NCBI GenBank assembly: GCA_002862465.1
Contig: PKDD01000120.1
Location: forward strand, 1 to 64,000
DNA length: 64,000 nucleotides
Direction of reading: 5' to 3'
From: Haliea sp.
GTDB taxonomy: Bacteria; Pseudomonadota; Gammaproteobacteria; Pseudomonadales; Halieaceae
The notes under the pieces are model-generated. The model was not told the DNA's origin. It was given only the letters and a program-made list of their open reading frames with translations, and did no database searches. The position numbers and the translations under genes are program-made. Shown piece after piece: positions 46,421 through 56,933 of this stretch (its first letter is position 1; every line of letters starts with the position of its first letter).

Positions 46421-47563
46421 TCACATAGCGCCACTGCGACTTTCCGTACTAATCGCCATCAAAATACCAAAACCGGCTAACAGCGTGACTACTGAGGTTC
46501 CACCGGCACTTACCAGCGGCAGTGGAACGCCTACCACCGGCAACAAACCAGCCACCATGCCCATGTTAACAAAGATATACACGAAAAACGTCAATGTCAG
46601 GCTTCCCGCCATCATACGACCAAAACTGGTTTGCGCGTGCACGCCAATCCAAAAGCCGCGCAACAAAATCAACAGATAAATTCCCATAAGTAGTATTATA
46701 CCCTGCAATCCCCGCTCCTCTGCCAGCACTGCGATGATGAAATCGGTATGGCTTTCAGGCAAGAAGTCCAGCCTTGATTGAGTACTTTGTAACCAACCCT
46801 TACCCTGCCAGCCACCTGAACCAATAGCGGTCTTAGATTGGATAATATTCCATCCAGCGCCCAACTTGTCGCTGTCAGGGTTAAACATGGTGAGGATGCG
46901 TTGTTTCTGATAATCCTTGAGCCCATAGATCCAAAGCGGCCACGCGGACGCGGCCGCGAGCACAACCGCACCCATGATATAACGCCAGCGAAGACCGGCC
47001 ATAAACAGGACAAACAAGCCACTGGCGGCGATCAGCAACGCCGTTCCCAAATCTGGCTGGATCACAATCAATATGGCAGGCAACCCCAGCAAAATCAGTG
47101 AACCGCCGACAGAGAGCAAGCCCGGAGGCAGAGTCCTTGCCGCTAAAAACCAAGCGACGACCAACGGCACCACGAGTTTCATAATCTCCGACGGCTGAAA
47201 CCGAAAACCTCCGATTTCGAGCCAACGCTGGGCGCCCTTTGCCCCTACCCCAACGAATACCACAGCTACCAGTGTTGTTAACCCTGCAACATACAGCCAA
47301 GGCGCCAAACGCACATAGCGCTGCAGACTGATTTGCGCTGCCAAAAACATAACCACATAGCCCAGCGACAGGTAACTCCCCTGACGGATAACCGCCGCCA
47401 TACTCTGGCCTGATGCACTATATAGCACCGCCAAACCGTAAAACGTTAACAGTAGAAGCAATAGCAGCAAGGGCACATCAATGTGAACACGACGGACCAC
47501 GCTGGGACGCCTTGCCATGTCATGGGAACCCTGATGCGGCAGTTGCCGAACATAATCACCCAT
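46421..47563 (-). CDS. rodA: SEDS-family peptidoglycan polymerase RodA
   Basis: Glycosyltransferase of the elongasome, with about ten transmembrane helices. QPDLGTALLIAASGLFVLFMAG and LPESHTDFIIAVLAEERG are the signatures that carry the key acids, and GVPLPLVSAGGTSVVTLLAGFGILM closes the family. 380 residues. It begins overlapping the mrdA stop by one base (TAATG). Confidence 0.96.
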   Translation of the reverse strand: MGDYVRQLPHQGSHDMARRPSVVRRVHIDVPLLLLLLLLTFYGLAVLYSASGQSMAAVIRQGSYLSLGYVVMFLAAQISLQRYVRLAPWLYVAGLTTLVAVVFVGVGAKGAQRWLEIGGFRFQPSEIMKLVVPLVVAWFLAARTLPPGLLSVGGSLILLGLPAILIVIQPDLGTALLIAASGLFVLFMAGLRWRYIMGAVVLAAASAWPLWIYGLKDYQKQRILTMFNPDSDKLGAGWNIIQSKTAIGSGGWQGKGWLQSTQSRLDFLPESHTDFIIAVLAEERGLQGIILLMGIYLLILLRGFWIGVHAQTSFGRMMAGSLTLTFFVYIFVNMGMVAGLLPVVGVPLPLVSAGGTSVVTLLAGFGILMAISTESRSGAM

Positions 47564-49404
47564 TAGCCAGGCTCGATCGATAGCCAGGTATCAATGACCT
47601 CGCGGGCGATGGGAGACGCTGCGGAACTTCCTCCACCGTTCTCTACGATAATACCCACGGCAATAGTTGGCGCCTCGATGGGCGCAAAGGCAACAAACAA
47701 TCCATGATGTCGATGTCGCTCCGAAACGTCCGCCTCGTTATACACCGCATTTTGCGCGATACCAATAACCTGAGCGGTACCGGTCTTTCCCGCCATTTCG
47801 TAGGTAATCCCCTGGGCCAACGCCTTCGCAGTGCCTTTACGACCATGCACAACTTCGCGCATGCCATCAAATATCGTTTCCCAGTGCTCAGCCGGCGCTA
47901 TCAGAGGGTCTAACGCAGACAGCGGCACAGGTTCGCCGTCTACCGCCATGACCAGATGCGGAACCCGCCGCTGTCCTTTGCTCGCCATGATCCCAGTCGC
48001 AACCGCCAATTGCAGAGGCGACGCTAGCATATAGCCCTGGCCAATACCCGCACTGATGGTTTCACCTGGATACCAAGGCTGATCCATTGCGCCCCGCTTC
48101 CAGCGCGTTGACGGCAATATGCCACCGCGCTCACTCGTGGTATCGATACCCGTTCGCTCTCCAAAACCAAAAGGCTGCAAATACTCTGCCATACGGTCTA
48201 TCGTCAGGCGTCGGGCGAGATCATAAAAGTACACATCGCAAGATTCAGCAATGGCCATTTTCATGTTGACCAAAGGGGCATGTCCCGTGCCTTTTATCCG
48301 TAAAATCCAATCCCGATAACGGTGCGAGTCGCCCGGCAGGCTGTACCAGCCCGGATCAGGCACGGTTGACTCGGGCGTCACCAGCCCTGACTGAAGTCCA
48401 GCCATCGCCATAAAAGGTTTAATGGTCGAACCGGGAGGATAGGAACCCTGAATAGCCCGATTAAACAGGGGAACATCTAGCGAATCGCGCAGCGCATTGT
48501 AGTCTTTGTAGCTGATGCCATTAACAAATAAGTTAGTATCAAACCCTGGGGTGGATACCAGCGCTAGGATCTCGCCGGACAGAGGGCTGAGTGCAACCAC
48601 TGCACCACGGCGATCACCGAGTGCGTCGAAAGCGGCACGCTGCACCCGGTAGTCAAGGGACAGCGTAAGATCTTTGCCTGTCACCGGAAGGAACCTCTCC
48701 AGCACACGTAGCACGCGACCGTGGGCGTTGCTTTCAACATTCTGGTAACCCACATCCCCGTGCAGGATGTCTTCATAGAACTTCTCGACGCCGACTTTGC
48801 CTACATAAAAGGTGCCGCGATAGTCTGTCTCATCTAGCGCCTGCACTTCACCTTCGCTGATACGTCCAACATAGCCAAGAGCATGAGAAAATAACTCTCC
48901 ATGAGGATAGTGGCGGAGTAACTGAGCTTCCACTGCAACGCCCGGCAGACGAAAGCGATTCACCGCCAGCAGAGCACGTTCATTTTCTGTCAAGCGAAAG
49001 CGCAAAGGCACAGCCTCGTATGGCCGCCTGCGGTTAACTTTCTTATGGAAATTTTCCAGGTCGCGCTCTGAAATCGGAAGCAGTGCCTGCAATTCCGACA
49101 AAGCAACGTCTAAATCTTCTACCCGCTCACGCACCAGCGAGAGAACGTAACTGGGCCGGTTGTCCGCCAGCAAAACACCATTGCGATCATAGATAAGACC
49201 GCGCTTGGGTGGCAATGGCTGCAACTGCACGCGATTGCGCTCCGACTGTGTGCGATAGACCTCATAGCCTGTAATCTGTAATGCGTAGTAACGCACAAGG
49301 ATAAGACCCAGCAGCACCGTCACTAGACAGATCGCGATAATGGTGCGGCTGCCAAAGATGCGGGACTCAAGCTGCGAATCTTTTAAATCAAATTGAGGTA
49401 ACAT
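47563..49404 (-). CDS. mrdA: Penicillin-binding protein 2
   Basis: Elongasome transpeptidase paired with RodA. An N-terminal transmembrane helix (ICLVTVLLGLILVRYYAL) precedes the pedestal domain, with RGLIYDRNGVLLADNRPSY. The active SxxK is in GSYPPGSTIKPFMAMAG, SxN near AIAESCDVYFYDL, and KTG in MAGKTGTAQVIG. 613 residues. It follows rlmH after 43 bases. Confidence 0.97.
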   Translation of the reverse strand: MLPQFDLKDSQLESRIFGSRTIIAICLVTVLLGLILVRYYALQITGYEVYRTQSERNRVQLQPLPPKRGLIYDRNGVLLADNRPSYVLSLVRERVEDLDVALSELQALLPISERDLENFHKKVNRRRPYEAVPLRFRLTENERALLAVNRFRLPGVAVEAQLLRHYPHGELFSHALGYVGRISEGEVQALDETDYRGTFYVGKVGVEKFYEDILHGDVGYQNVESNAHGRVLRVLERFLPVTGKDLTLSLDYRVQRAAFDALGDRRGAVVALSPLSGEILALVSTPGFDTNLFVNGISYKDYNALRDSLDVPLFNRAIQGSYPPGSTIKPFMAMAGLQSGLVTPESTVPDPGWYSLPGDSHRYRDWILRIKGTGHAPLVNMKMAIAESCDVYFYDLARRLTIDRMAEYLQPFGFGERTGIDTTSERGGILPSTRWKRGAMDQPWYPGETISAGIGQGYMLASPLQLAVATGIMASKGQRRVPHLVMAVDGEPVPLSALDPLIAPAEHWETIFDGMREVVHGRKGTAKALAQGITYEMAGKTGTAQVIGIAQNAVYNEADVSERHRHHGLFVAFAPIEAPTIAVGIIVENGGGSSAASPIAREVIDTWLSIEPG

Positions 49405-49447
49405 TCGAATGACTTAGCGAATCTACACTGTGTTAAAAAAGTTGTCA

Positions 49448-49918
49448 CTATGCGCGATGATACGGGTGCTGAACAGTGATTGTCCAAGCCCTATACAACT
49501 GCTCCGCCAACAGCACTCTCACCAGCGGATGCGGCAGCGTAAGCTCACTGAGCGACCAACATTGATCAGCACGCGCTAGACAGCTCGGTGAGAGCCCATC
49601 GGGGCCACCAATGACAACACTGTAATTGTCTCCCGACATTTGCCATACCGCCAACTGCTCTGCCAGTTGCGCGGTGGAGATACGCTTGCCTCCCACATCT
49701 AAAGCAATGACTCGCTCCGCTGAAGGAATAGCCTTCAATATTTTCGCTCCCTCCGATGCACATGCCTGACCTCCGGCAGTATCTTTAGCCCTGCGGGCCA
49801 GGGGAATTTCCCGCCACACCGGCTTTAACTCACGCGGCATGCGTTTGCTATATTCATCAACGCCCAGCGTGACCCAAGCTGGCATCCGAGTTCCGACCGC
49901 GACGACACTAATGCGCAT
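49448..49918 (-). CDS. rlmH: 23S rRNA pseudouridine-1915 N3-methyltransferase
   Basis: SPOUT methyltransferase. [14 protein letters not shown] (SAM-binding knot) and [25 protein letters not shown] are the family motifs. 156 residues, normal. The start overlaps the rsfS stop by one base (TGATG). Confidence 0.96.
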   Translation of the reverse strand: MRISVVAVGTRMPAWVTLGVDEYSKRMPRELKPVWREIPLARRAKDTAGGQACASEGAKILKAIPSAERVIALDVGGKRISTAQLAEQLAVWQMSGDNYSVVIGGPDGLSPSCLARADQCWSLSELTLPHPLVRVLLAEQLYRAWTITVQHPYHRA

Positions 49919-50253
49919 CAGTCGATGACTTCAGGGTTCGACCACAGGCGCTCCAAGTCATAAAAATCTCGCATCTCAGGCAGCATGACATGGACGACCA
50001 CATCACTGAAATCCACCAGCACCCAATCACCCGCATCATCACCTTCCATGCCCAAGGGGTGGATGTCGCGCTTTTTAGCTTCGACTGAAACATGACTTGC
50101 CAAGGACTTTACATGTCGACTCGAGGTGCCACTGGTGATGACCAGATAGTCCGTCACATCCGTCAGATCCCTGACATCCAGCATTACCGTATTGACCGAT
50201 TTTAGATCGTCCAGCGCATCGACGACAAACTGCGCAAACTTTTCAGGCTTCAT
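49918..50253 (-). CDS. rsfS: Ribosomal silencing factor
   Basis: DUF143-family protein that blocks subunit joining by binding L14 during starvation. [30 protein letters not shown] and [29 protein letters not shown] are its hallmarks. 111 residues. It is followed by rlmH and lies 43 bases after nadD. Confidence 0.96.
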   Translation of the reverse strand: MKPEKFAQFVVDALDDLKSVNTVMLDVRDLTDVTDYLVITSGTSSRHVKSLASHVSVEAKKRDIHPLGMEGDDAGDWVLVDFSDVVVHVMLPEMRDFYDLERLWSNPEVID

Positions 50254-50296
50254 GGAGCTGATTAATTGTGGCTTTCATATAAAACAATCCAGTGAC

Positions 50297-50965
50297 TTAA
50301 CAATAAAGCTTGTGCGTTTGAATATAATCCAACACCGGCTGCGGCAGTAGATAGCGGGCTGAACGACCGGAAGCCAACAAATCTCGTATCTCGGTGGAGG
50401 ATATCGCCAGAGGACGCAATTCCTCAACTATAATTCCGCCAAAAGGACGCTGCCGCAACAGCGCTGAACTCTCCAACTGATGAGTCTTGAGCCACTGCGC
50501 TACCTGCCCTGTGCGAGGCAACTGCCAACCCGGTCGCGTAATGATGACAATATGCGCCCAATCCAGCAACTCTTGCCAGCGGTGCCACATTGCAATGTCC
50601 TGCACCGCATCACAACCGAGCACCATACAAAGGCTTTGCTGCGCGCCCAATTCACCCCTTAGCTCAATCAGGCTATCTATCGTATAGGACTTCCCGGGGC
50701 GTTGCATTTCTCTAGCATCGCACACAAGACGAGACTCTCCACTCACGGCCAGATGCACCATCTCTGCGCGTCGCTCAGCACTACAGTTTGGAGCATCACG
50801 ATGAGGCGGCAACGCACTGGGCAGGAGGCTTAACTGCTCCAGTTTCAGCTTTTCCACGAGTTCCAGCGCTGAACGCAGATGGCCATAGTGTACTGGATTA
50901 AACGTGCCACCGAACACCCCGACCAACGACGCCACAGGAGGATAAGAGGGGGAAGACGCACTCAA
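50297..50965 (-). CDS. nadD: Nicotinate-nucleotide adenylyltransferase
   Basis: Makes nicotinate adenine dinucleotide in NAD synthesis. [19 protein letters not shown] is the nucleotide-binding motif and [21 protein letters not shown] the C-terminal signature. The track start is a TTG whose TTGA overlaps the proA stop. A GTG at 50935 is an alternative that would trim ten residues; I cannot decide between them. Confidence 0.95.
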   Translation of the reverse strand: MSASSPSYPPVASLVGVFGGTFNPVHYGHLRSALELVEKLKLEQLSLLPSALPPHRDAPNCSAERRAEMVHLAVSGESRLVCDAREMQRPGKSYTIDSLIELRGELGAQQSLCMVLGCDAVQDIAMWHRWQELLDWAHIVIITRPGWQLPRTGQVAQWLKTHQLESSALLRQRPFGGIIVEELRPLAISSTEIRDLLASGRSARYLLPQPVLDYIQTHKLYC

Positions 50966-52218
50966 GTGCGAAGCTGCCCCTCACCGAACACTACGAACTT
51001 TTGCGTAGTGAGCCCATCCAAACCCACAGGTCCTCGGGCATGCAGTTTGTCAGTGGAGATACCGATCTCGGCGCCCAAGCCATACTCGAAGCCATCCGCT
51101 AAGCGCGTAGACGCGTTGACCATCACCGAACTCGAATCGACTTCCCGCAAAAAACGCATGGCTCGTCCGTGATCCCGCGTAACAATGCTATCGGTGTGCT
51201 GGGAGCTATAAGTATTGATATGCCTAATCGCCTGATCAAGCCCGTCGACCACGCGCAGCGCGAGAATCGGCGCCAAGTATTCTTCATGCCAGTCAAGTTC
51301 GCTGGCCACTTTGATATCTGGCAATACCTCTCGCACGATAGGGCAGCCGCGCAACTCTACTCCCGCCTCAGCATAGACTTGTGCAAGCAGCGGTAAAATC
51401 TCGGCCGCCTTAGACGCGGCAACTAGCAGTGTTTCCATGGTATTACAGGTACCATAGCGCTGGGTTTTAGCATTAAAAGCGATACTTACAGCCATATCGT
51501 TATCAGCGCCATCGTCAATGTAAACGTGACAAACGCCATCCAGATGCTTAATGACCGGTACTTTAGCGTCTCGACTGATACGCTCGATAAGACTCTTCCC
51601 GCCCCTGGGGATAATCACGTCCACATACTGGGGCATCGTAATTAACTGGCCTACCGCCGCTCGATCACCCGTGGCTACAACTTGGACCGCGGCGAGGGGT
51701 AATTCGGCATCGTGTAAACCCTGCTTCAGGCACTGGGCAATAGCCGCATTAGAGGCCAAACACTCGGAGCCCCCACGCAAGATAACAGCGTTGCCAGATT
51801 TAAGGCACAAACTCGCCGCCTCCACGGTCACATTGGGCCGCGATTCATAGATAATACCGATCACTCCTAGGGGCACGCGCATACGCCCCACCTGAATGCC
51901 ACTCTCCATGCCCCTCATTTCCGAAATACTACCCACCGGATCTGGCAGCGCAGCAACCTGACGCAAGCCCTCTAACATCGCATCTATGCGCGCCGGCGTA
52001 AGTTCCAAGCGATCCAGTAACGGCGCATCCAAAGCCTTTGCACGGCCGTTCTCTAGGTCCGCTGCATTGGCCTGCGCCAACGCCGCGCGCGCGCCGTCTA
52101 GAGCGTCATGCATAGCCAGCAACGCACCATTGCGCGCCGCGGGGGGCGCTGCGGCGACGACATGCGATGCCGCGCGCGCGGCGACACCGAGCTCCTGCAT
52201 ATACTGATCAACGTCCAT
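50962..52218 (-). CDS. proA: Gamma-glutamyl phosphate reductase
   Basis: Second enzyme of proline synthesis. The catalytic Cys lies in [16 protein letters not shown] and the cofactor region shows [31 protein letters not shown]. The C-terminal motif is [29 protein letters not shown] use the ATG at 52218 instead of the GTG at 52221. 418 residues. Confidence 0.97.
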   Translation of the reverse strand: MDVDQYMQELGVAARAASHVVAAAPPAARNGALLAMHDALDGARAALAQANAADLENGRAKALDAPLLDRLELTPARIDAMLEGLRQVAALPDPVGSISEMRGMESGIQVGRMRVPLGVIGIIYESRPNVTVEAASLCLKSGNAVILRGGSECLASNAAIAQCLKQGLHDAELPLAAVQVVATGDRAAVGQLITMPQYVDVIIPRGGKSLIERISRDAKVPVIKHLDGVCHVYIDDGADNDMAVSIAFNAKTQRYGTCNTMETLLVAASKAAEILPLLAQVYAEAGVELRGCPIVREVLPDIKVASELDWHEEYLAPILALRVVDGLDQAIRHINTYSSQHTDSIVTRDHGRAMRFLREVDSSSVMVNASTRLADGFEYGLGAEIGISTDKLHARGPVGLDGLTTQKFVVFGEGQLRT

Positions 52219-52313
52219 CACAAATTAACCCACCCCAACCTGACGCTCTGATTATACCTGATCAGCGCTGAGTATGTGCTAGGCTGGCCGCTGAATTTCT
52301 AATAGGTAAAACT

Positions 52314-52952
52314 ATGACAGCAAAACCAACTTTAGAGTTCTTCTACGACTGCTCGAGTCCTTGGACCTACTTCGCATTCACGCGCATTATCCCAGTGATG
52401 GAACAGTTTGCGTTGCCCATACGCTGGCGCCCAATTCTAGTCGGCGGCGTTTTTAATGCCGTCAATCAGGAGGTCTACAAAGCGCGCGAAGCCATGTTCA
52501 GCAGTAGCGGCAGTCCGCGCTTAAATTATTATATAAAGGATATGCAAGACTGGGCGCGACTCTGCGGTGTGCGCGCAAACATGCCTGAGGGTCATCCCAT
52601 CAGCAGCGTGAAAGCTATGCGCGGCGCTTTCTATGCTGAACAACAAGACCTTCTGGTACCGTATTCTCGAGCTGTTTTTGAGGCTTACTGGGGGAGCGAA
52701 TCTCCCAATATCGCTGACGACAAAGTACTGAGTGCAATTTGCAGGCGCGTGGGCCTGAACTCTGAAGGCTTCTTCAACGCAATTTCTAGCCAGCAGTACA
52801 AAGACCTGCTGCGCCAGAATACCGACGAACTTATCGCTAGGGGCGGTTACGGCTCTCCGACCCTATTTATAGATGGCGATGACATGTATTTTGGGAATGA
52901 TCGCCTAGAGTTAGTTGAGTTTTGCCTGAAACACCGAGCGGCCGCACAATAA
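52314..52952 (+). CDS. DsbA-like thioredoxin-fold protein of the HCCA isomerase / GST-kappa type
   Basis: A 212-residue protein with FYDCSSPWTYFAF at the start, where CSSP replaces the CxxC of DsbA, as in 2-hydroxychromene-2-carboxylate isomerases. RWRPILVGGVFNAVN and YGSPTLFIDGDDMYFGNDRLELVE match the family. These enzymes are glutathione-dependent isomerases of aromatic catabolism or detoxifying transferases. The aromatic pathway is absent here, so a detoxification role is as likely. It is divergent from proA. Confidence 0.82.
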   Translation: MTAKPTLEFFYDCSSPWTYFAFTRIIPVMEQFALPIRWRPILVGGVFNAVNQEVYKAREAMFSSSGSPRLNYYIKDMQDWARLCGVRANMPEGHPISSVKAMRGAFYAEQQDLLVPYSRAVFEAYWGSESPNIADDKVLSAICRRVGLNSEGFFNAISSQQYKDLLRQNTDELIARGGYGSPTLFIDGDDMYFGNDRLELVEFCLKHRAAAQ

Positions 52953-53004
52953 AGTTGGAGCCACCCGTTCGACGTTGCATGCAATCTTAGCAAATCAAGG
53001 GCAC

Positions 53005-53034
53005 AAAAAAGCGGGCACTCTGCCCGCTTCTTTT
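53005..53034. terminator. Bidirectional terminator between the HCCA-like gene and the peroxiredoxin gene
   Basis: AAGCGGGCA-CTC-TGCCCGCTT forms a 9-base-pair stem with a tight loop. A run of A lies before it and T-rich sequence after it, so it can end both convergent transcripts. Confidence 0.88.
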
Positions 53035-53052
53035 CGAACGCAATCCAATCAT

Positions 53053-53655
53053 CTAGAGCGCTTGTGCGTTCTCCGCCAAATAGGCCGCAACTCCATCGGG
53101 TGAGGCATTCATGCCTTTGTCACCCTTGTTCCAACCCGCTGGACAGACTTCACCGTGTTCGTCAGTGAACTGTAATGCCTCCACCAAACGAATTAGCTCA
53201 TCGATGTTTCTGCCTAGAGGCAAATCATTCACCAACTGCGAGCGCACATTGCCCTCTCGATCAATGATAAAAGCCCCGCGGAAGGCCACGCCATCCGCCG
53301 CTTCCACATCGTATGCGCGGCAAATATCATGGTTAATATCAGCCGCCATGGTGTAAGTCACAGCACCAATACCGCCGTCGTTAACTGCCGTATTGCGCCA
53401 GGCGTTGTGCGTAAACTGAGAATCAATGGATACGGCCACGACCTCCACTCCGAGCTCGCGGAATTTATCCATACGATGATTCAATGCAATAAGCTCTGAC
53501 GGACAGACGAAAGTGAAATCTAACGGGTAAAAGAAAACGAGCCCGTATTTTCCCGCCATCGCCTCGGAACGTTTATAGGAATCGACAATTTCCCCCGTAC
53601 CAAGTACTGCCGCCACTTCAAAATCAGGTGCCAACTTACCAACTAAAACGCCCAT
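53053..53655 (-). CDS. Typical 2-Cys peroxiredoxin (AhpC/TSA family)
   Basis: Thiol peroxidase. The peroxidatic Cys is in FVCPSELIAL with the preceding PLDFTFVCP, and the resolving Cys in EVCPAGWNKG. The C-terminal tail is short. 200 residues, typical. It reduces peroxides with thioredoxin or AhpF-like partners, neither of which is in the window. Confidence 0.96.
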   Translation of the reverse strand: MGVLVGKLAPDFEVAAVLGTGEIVDSYKRSEAMAGKYGLVFFYPLDFTFVCPSELIALNHRMDKFRELGVEVVAVSIDSQFTHNAWRNTAVNDGGIGAVTYTMAADINHDICRAYDVEAADGVAFRGAFIIDREGNVRSQLVNDLPLGRNIDELIRLVEALQFTDEHGEVCPAGWNKGDKGMNASPDGVAAYLAENAQAL

Positions 53656-53802
53656 GTAATGCTACTCCTTCACTTGTCTATTGAGTCACAGCACCTCCCC
53701 ATGAGGCGATGCGCTCAACAATGAATATTACACAGGCTCGTTTAAATCGCCTATTTAATTGTAGGTATAGTTTCGATAGCAAGGGGCTATCACTAAACAG
53801 CC

Positions 53803-54135
53803 CTATTTTGAACCCTTCACAGCGACTTGTTCTGCGATCAATGTCTGTAACTCTCCACTATTATGCATTTCAGTTACGATATCGCAGCCTCCAACTAGTT
53901 CACCATTCACCCACAATTGTGGAAACGTAGGCCAATTGGCATAACTTGGAAGAGCCGCACGAATGTCTGGATTAGTCAAAATGTCTACATAAGCGAAGCG
54001 CTCTCCGCAAGCCATCAAAGCCTCGACGGTGCGCGCCGAAAAGCCACATTGGGGCTGATTAGGAGAACCTTTCATGTAAAGCAAAATTTGGTTGTTCTGC
54101 AGTTGTTCTTTGATTGTCTCGATAATGTCCATCAA
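53803..54135 (-). CDS. grxD: Monothiol glutaredoxin
   Basis: Carries [2Fe-2S] clusters using one Cys and glutathione. The CGFS motif is in PNQPQCGFSARTVEAL. WPTFPQLWVNGELVGGCDIVTEM supplies the glutathione site. 110 residues. The plus-strand track ORF from 53917 overlaps it but is not coding there. It is divergent from argD. Confidence 0.96.
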   Translation of the reverse strand: MMDIIETIKEQLQNNQILLYMKGSPNQPQCGFSARTVEALMACGERFAYVDILTNPDIRAALPSYANWPTFPQLWVNGELVGGCDIVTEMHNSGELQTLIAEQVAVKGSK

Positions 54136-54315
54136 CTGTCCCGCCTGATTGTAGCCGTAAAAGGAGTTATATTCGGGATGAATATTACCCTATTATCAGT
54201 CCAAATGGTGACTGTCTATCGAGGTGGATTGCCAATCCGCCGCCATATGTCTATAGTTACCGGTTTTGAGGCAGCTACCGCTGCCTTTTTGCGTTTTGGG
54301 GGGAGAGCCCGAACC

Positions 54316-55482
54316 ATGTCGGCGCTGATGCAAACTTACGCTCGCTTGCCCGTGACATTCAGTCATGGGCAAGGGGTTTATATCTATGATACCGAGGGAC
54401 GACGTTATCTCGATGGGATTTCGGGTATCGCCGTAAATGGACTGGGACATTCGCACCCGGCGGTTACGGCCGCGATCAGAGAGCAAGCCGATAAACTGGT
54501 GCACACCTCGAATTTGTATCGCATTGAGGCACAAGAGGATTTGGGGACAGCTCTTGCGCAAGTAGCAGGCATGGACAGTTGCTTTTTTGGCAACTCCGGC
54601 GCAGAGGCCAATGAAGCGGCGATAAAAATCGCGCGCCTCTTCGGCCACAATCACGGGGTTAAAAAGCCCGCTATTGTGGTGCTAGAGGGAGCTTTTCATG
54701 GCCGCACACTGGCGACTCTCAGCGCCACTGGGAATCGTAAGATTCAGGCGGGCTTTGAGCCACTGGTAGCGGGGTTCATTCGTGCACCCTGCAATGATAT
54801 CGAGGCCCTGCAACAGATTGCTACAAACAACCCCGATGTCGTGGCATTCCTGGCAGAACCCATTCAGGGGGAAGGCGGTGTCAAGCCACTTAGTCGAGAG
54901 TACCTCCAAGCCGCTCGACAAATCTGTGATCACAGAAACTGGCTGCTGATGTTCGATGAAGTACAGACCGGCAACGGCCGCACGGGCACCTATTTTGCCT
55001 ATCAAGGCCTCGATGTGGCGCCTGATGTTGTTACCACTGCCAAGGGGCTGGGTAACGGAGTGCCCATTGGCGCCTGTCTCGCACGCGGGGCCGCGGCGCA
55101 GGTATTAGGCAATAGCCAGCACGGTTCTACTTTTGGCGGCAATCCGCTGGCATGCGCGGCCGGACTGGCTGTCGTTAAAGCCATCATGGATGGTGAACTA
55201 TGCACGAATGCAGTCGCCATGGGAGAACTGATCGTTAAAATTCTGCTTGAGCGGCTAGAAAACACCAAGCAGTTCAAAGAAATTCGCGGCCGAGGATTGA
55301 TGCTGGGCATCGAGTTGCATAAAAATTGTGGCGAATTGGTCAAACAAGGGCTAGACGCAGGATTGCTGATCAACGTCACCGACGGCAAAACAGTCCGGTT
55401 GTTACCGCCATTGGTGATCAATGAACAAGAGGCGGGCGAATTGGCCAATGGCCTCGCCGATCTCATTCTTGGCTTCGACTGA
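54316..55482 (+). CDS. argD: Acetylornithine aminotransferase
   Basis: PLP-dependent aminotransferase in arginine biosynthesis. NSGAEANEAAIKIARLFG, AFHGRTLATLSATGN and the PLP lysine in VTTAKGLGNGVPIGACLA identify it. The track ORF begins at 53917, inside the grxD antisense; family length and context favour the ATG at 54316 (MSALMQTYARLPVTF), giving 388 residues. It lies 37 bases before argF, which forms an operon with it. Confidence 0.94.
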   Translation: MSALMQTYARLPVTFSHGQGVYIYDTEGRRYLDGISGIAVNGLGHSHPAVTAAIREQADKLVHTSNLYRIEAQEDLGTALAQVAGMDSCFFGNSGAEANEAAIKIARLFGHNHGVKKPAIVVLEGAFHGRTLATLSATGNRKIQAGFEPLVAGFIRAPCNDIEALQQIATNNPDVVAFLAEPIQGEGGVKPLSREYLQAARQICDHRNWLLMFDEVQTGNGRTGTYFAYQGLDVAPDVVTTAKGLGNGVPIGACLARGAAAQVLGNSQHGSTFGGNPLACAAGLAVVKAIMDGELCTNAVAMGELIVKILLERLENTKQFKEIRGRGLMLGIELHKNCGELVKQGLDAGLLINVTDGKTVRLLPPLVINEQEAGELANGLADLILGFD

Positions 55483-55519
55483 AATCACAACAACTTAAAG
55501 GTAAAAGGCCGCATTGATC

Positions 55520-56437
55520 ATGTCAGATACTCGACACTTTTTGACCCTGTTGGATTTTAGCCCGCAAGAGTTGCAGCAACTCCTGCGGCGCAGCATTGAA
55601 ATGAAGCGAGCATACCGCGCCGGAGAAGACCAGCGCGCGTTCCCAGGCCGCGTGTTGGCTATGTTTTTTGCCAAATCATCAACCCGCACTCGAATATCAT
55701 TTGAGGCGGGTATGGCGCAACTCGGGGGACATGCGATGTTCCTATCTGCTCAGGACACCCAATTGGGCCGGGGAGAGCCAATCGAAGACAGCGCCAAGGT
55801 GATCTCCTCAATGGCAGACCTCGTGATGATCCGCACATTCGGGCACGAGATCGTAGAGCGCTTTGCAGAGCACTCTTCGGTACCCGTCATCAACGCCCTG
55901 ACTGACGACTATCACCCCTGCCAACTGCTGGCGGATATGCAAACCTGGACTGAGCACCGCGGCAGCATCGCCGGCAAGCATGTATGCTGGGTCGGGGATG
56001 GCAACAATATGTGTCAGTCTTATATCAATGCCGCGCGACAGTTCGATTTTGAACTGAGCATTGCATGCCCCCCGGGGTTTGAGCCGGACAGCGCGTTGCT
56101 CCGGGCCAATAACGATCGGGTCTCCATTCAGCACGATCCGCTGACCGCGGCTCGCGGCGCTGATCTGGTAGTGACTGACGTCTGGGCTTCCATGGGCCAG
56201 GAAAAAGAGCAGCGCGAGCGCGCTGAATTATTCGCACGCTATCAAGTCAACGGCGAACTGATGAGTCTGGCTGCCAGTGACGCACTCTATATGCACTGTC
56301 TGCCCGCCCATCGCGGAGAAGAGATCAGCGCAGAATTGATGAATGCTGCCGACACTGTAATCTGGGATGAGGCGGAGAATCGCCTGCATGCCCAAAAAGC
56401 GCTGATGGAGATGCTGTTGTTAACCAATTGCGCCTAA
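55520..56437 (+). CDS. argF: Ornithine carbamoyltransferase
   Basis: Makes citrulline from ornithine and carbamoyl phosphate. [18 protein letters not shown] binds carbamoyl phosphate, [13 protein letters not shown]-like residues follow, and [11 protein letters not shown] carries the catalytic Cys. The ATG at 55520 is preferred over the upstream TTG at 55514. 305 residues. Confidence 0.96.
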   Translation: MSDTRHFLTLLDFSPQELQQLLRRSIEMKRAYRAGEDQRAFPGRVLAMFFAKSSTRTRISFEAGMAQLGGHAMFLSAQDTQLGRGEPIEDSAKVISSMADLVMIRTFGHEIVERFAEHSSVPVINALTDDYHPCQLLADMQTWTEHRGSIAGKHVCWVGDGNNMCQSYINAARQFDFELSIACPPGFEPDSALLRANNDRVSIQHDPLTAARGADLVVTDVWASMGQEKEQRERAELFARYQVNGELMSLAASDALYMHCLPAHRGEEISAELMNAADTVIWDEAENRLHAQKALMEMLLLTNCA

Positions 56438-56570
56438 CTTTTGTGCGCCTGAGTCTTTCTATGGCGCTACTCGGTCCAAAACAGCGACGAGTTGGGCCCT
56501 CCAATATCCGCAAAGAATATCGAATATGGTTTTAATACCAATTAATGCGATGGACACACAAAGTCGGCGA

Positions 56571-56592
56571 AAGCGCCCGCGCGCGGGCGCTT
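56571..56592 (+). terminator. Self-complementary hairpin after argF
   Basis: AAGCGCCCGCGCGCGGGCGCTT is an exact palindrome and would form a very strong GC hairpin. It lies 134 bases after the argF stop and is followed by TTCCTAGG rather than a clean T-run. Confidence 0.6.
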
Positions 56593-56640
56593 CCTAGGTA
56601 GATTAAGGCCTCTACCGTTAGCAGTTACATACGCGCAGAA

Positions 56641-56660
56641 TTATCAACATCTTATCCACA
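56641..56660 (+). promoter_or_regulatory. DnaA box and related 9-mer
   Basis: TTATCCACA at 56652-56660 is an exact consensus DnaA box and TTATCAACA at 56641-56649 differs at one position. They lie about 280 bases before nrdA. DnaA regulates nrdAB in E. coli, so a regulatory role is plausible. Confidence 0.6.
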
Positions 56661-56933
56661 AATTAAACCCAACCTAATTCACTTGCATTGCACCCAGAGG
56701 CGCATTATCTTGTATCTCAGCAAAGCATCTACCCCAACATATTGGGCATGGCAGCAAAAAAGCCAATAAAGAATGCAGAAGATACAATCCTAAAATAGGG
56801 TCAACTTTCTGCTGTTGCCAAAGGGAGTTTGTCTCGTTTTCGGCCGGGCTATGCGGTAATACATGTTTTGCCACGCAGGAACTTATAAAAAAAATCAGAC
56901 GTAGGCACTAAAGCCAGGAATTTCGGAGAGAAT

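Larger units (their letters stand above)
56438..56933. other. Long region between argF and nrdA
   Basis: About 500 bases without a gene. It holds a perfect 22-base palindrome (56571-56592), a DnaA-box pair (56641-56660) and the nrdA leader, in which CCCAA-CATA-TTGGG forms another small inverted repeat. Nrd regulation by an NrdR box is expected for this gene class, but I do not see a clear site. Confidence 0.5.

Noticed and set aside
53917-54315. Upstream part of the 521-codon argD ORF
   Set aside because: It lies on the strand opposite grxD and lacks homology; argD starts at the ATG at 54316.
56438-56933. Cobalamin riboswitch before nrdA
   Set aside because: NrdA is class Ia, which needs no B12, and the conserved B12-box residues are not seen.
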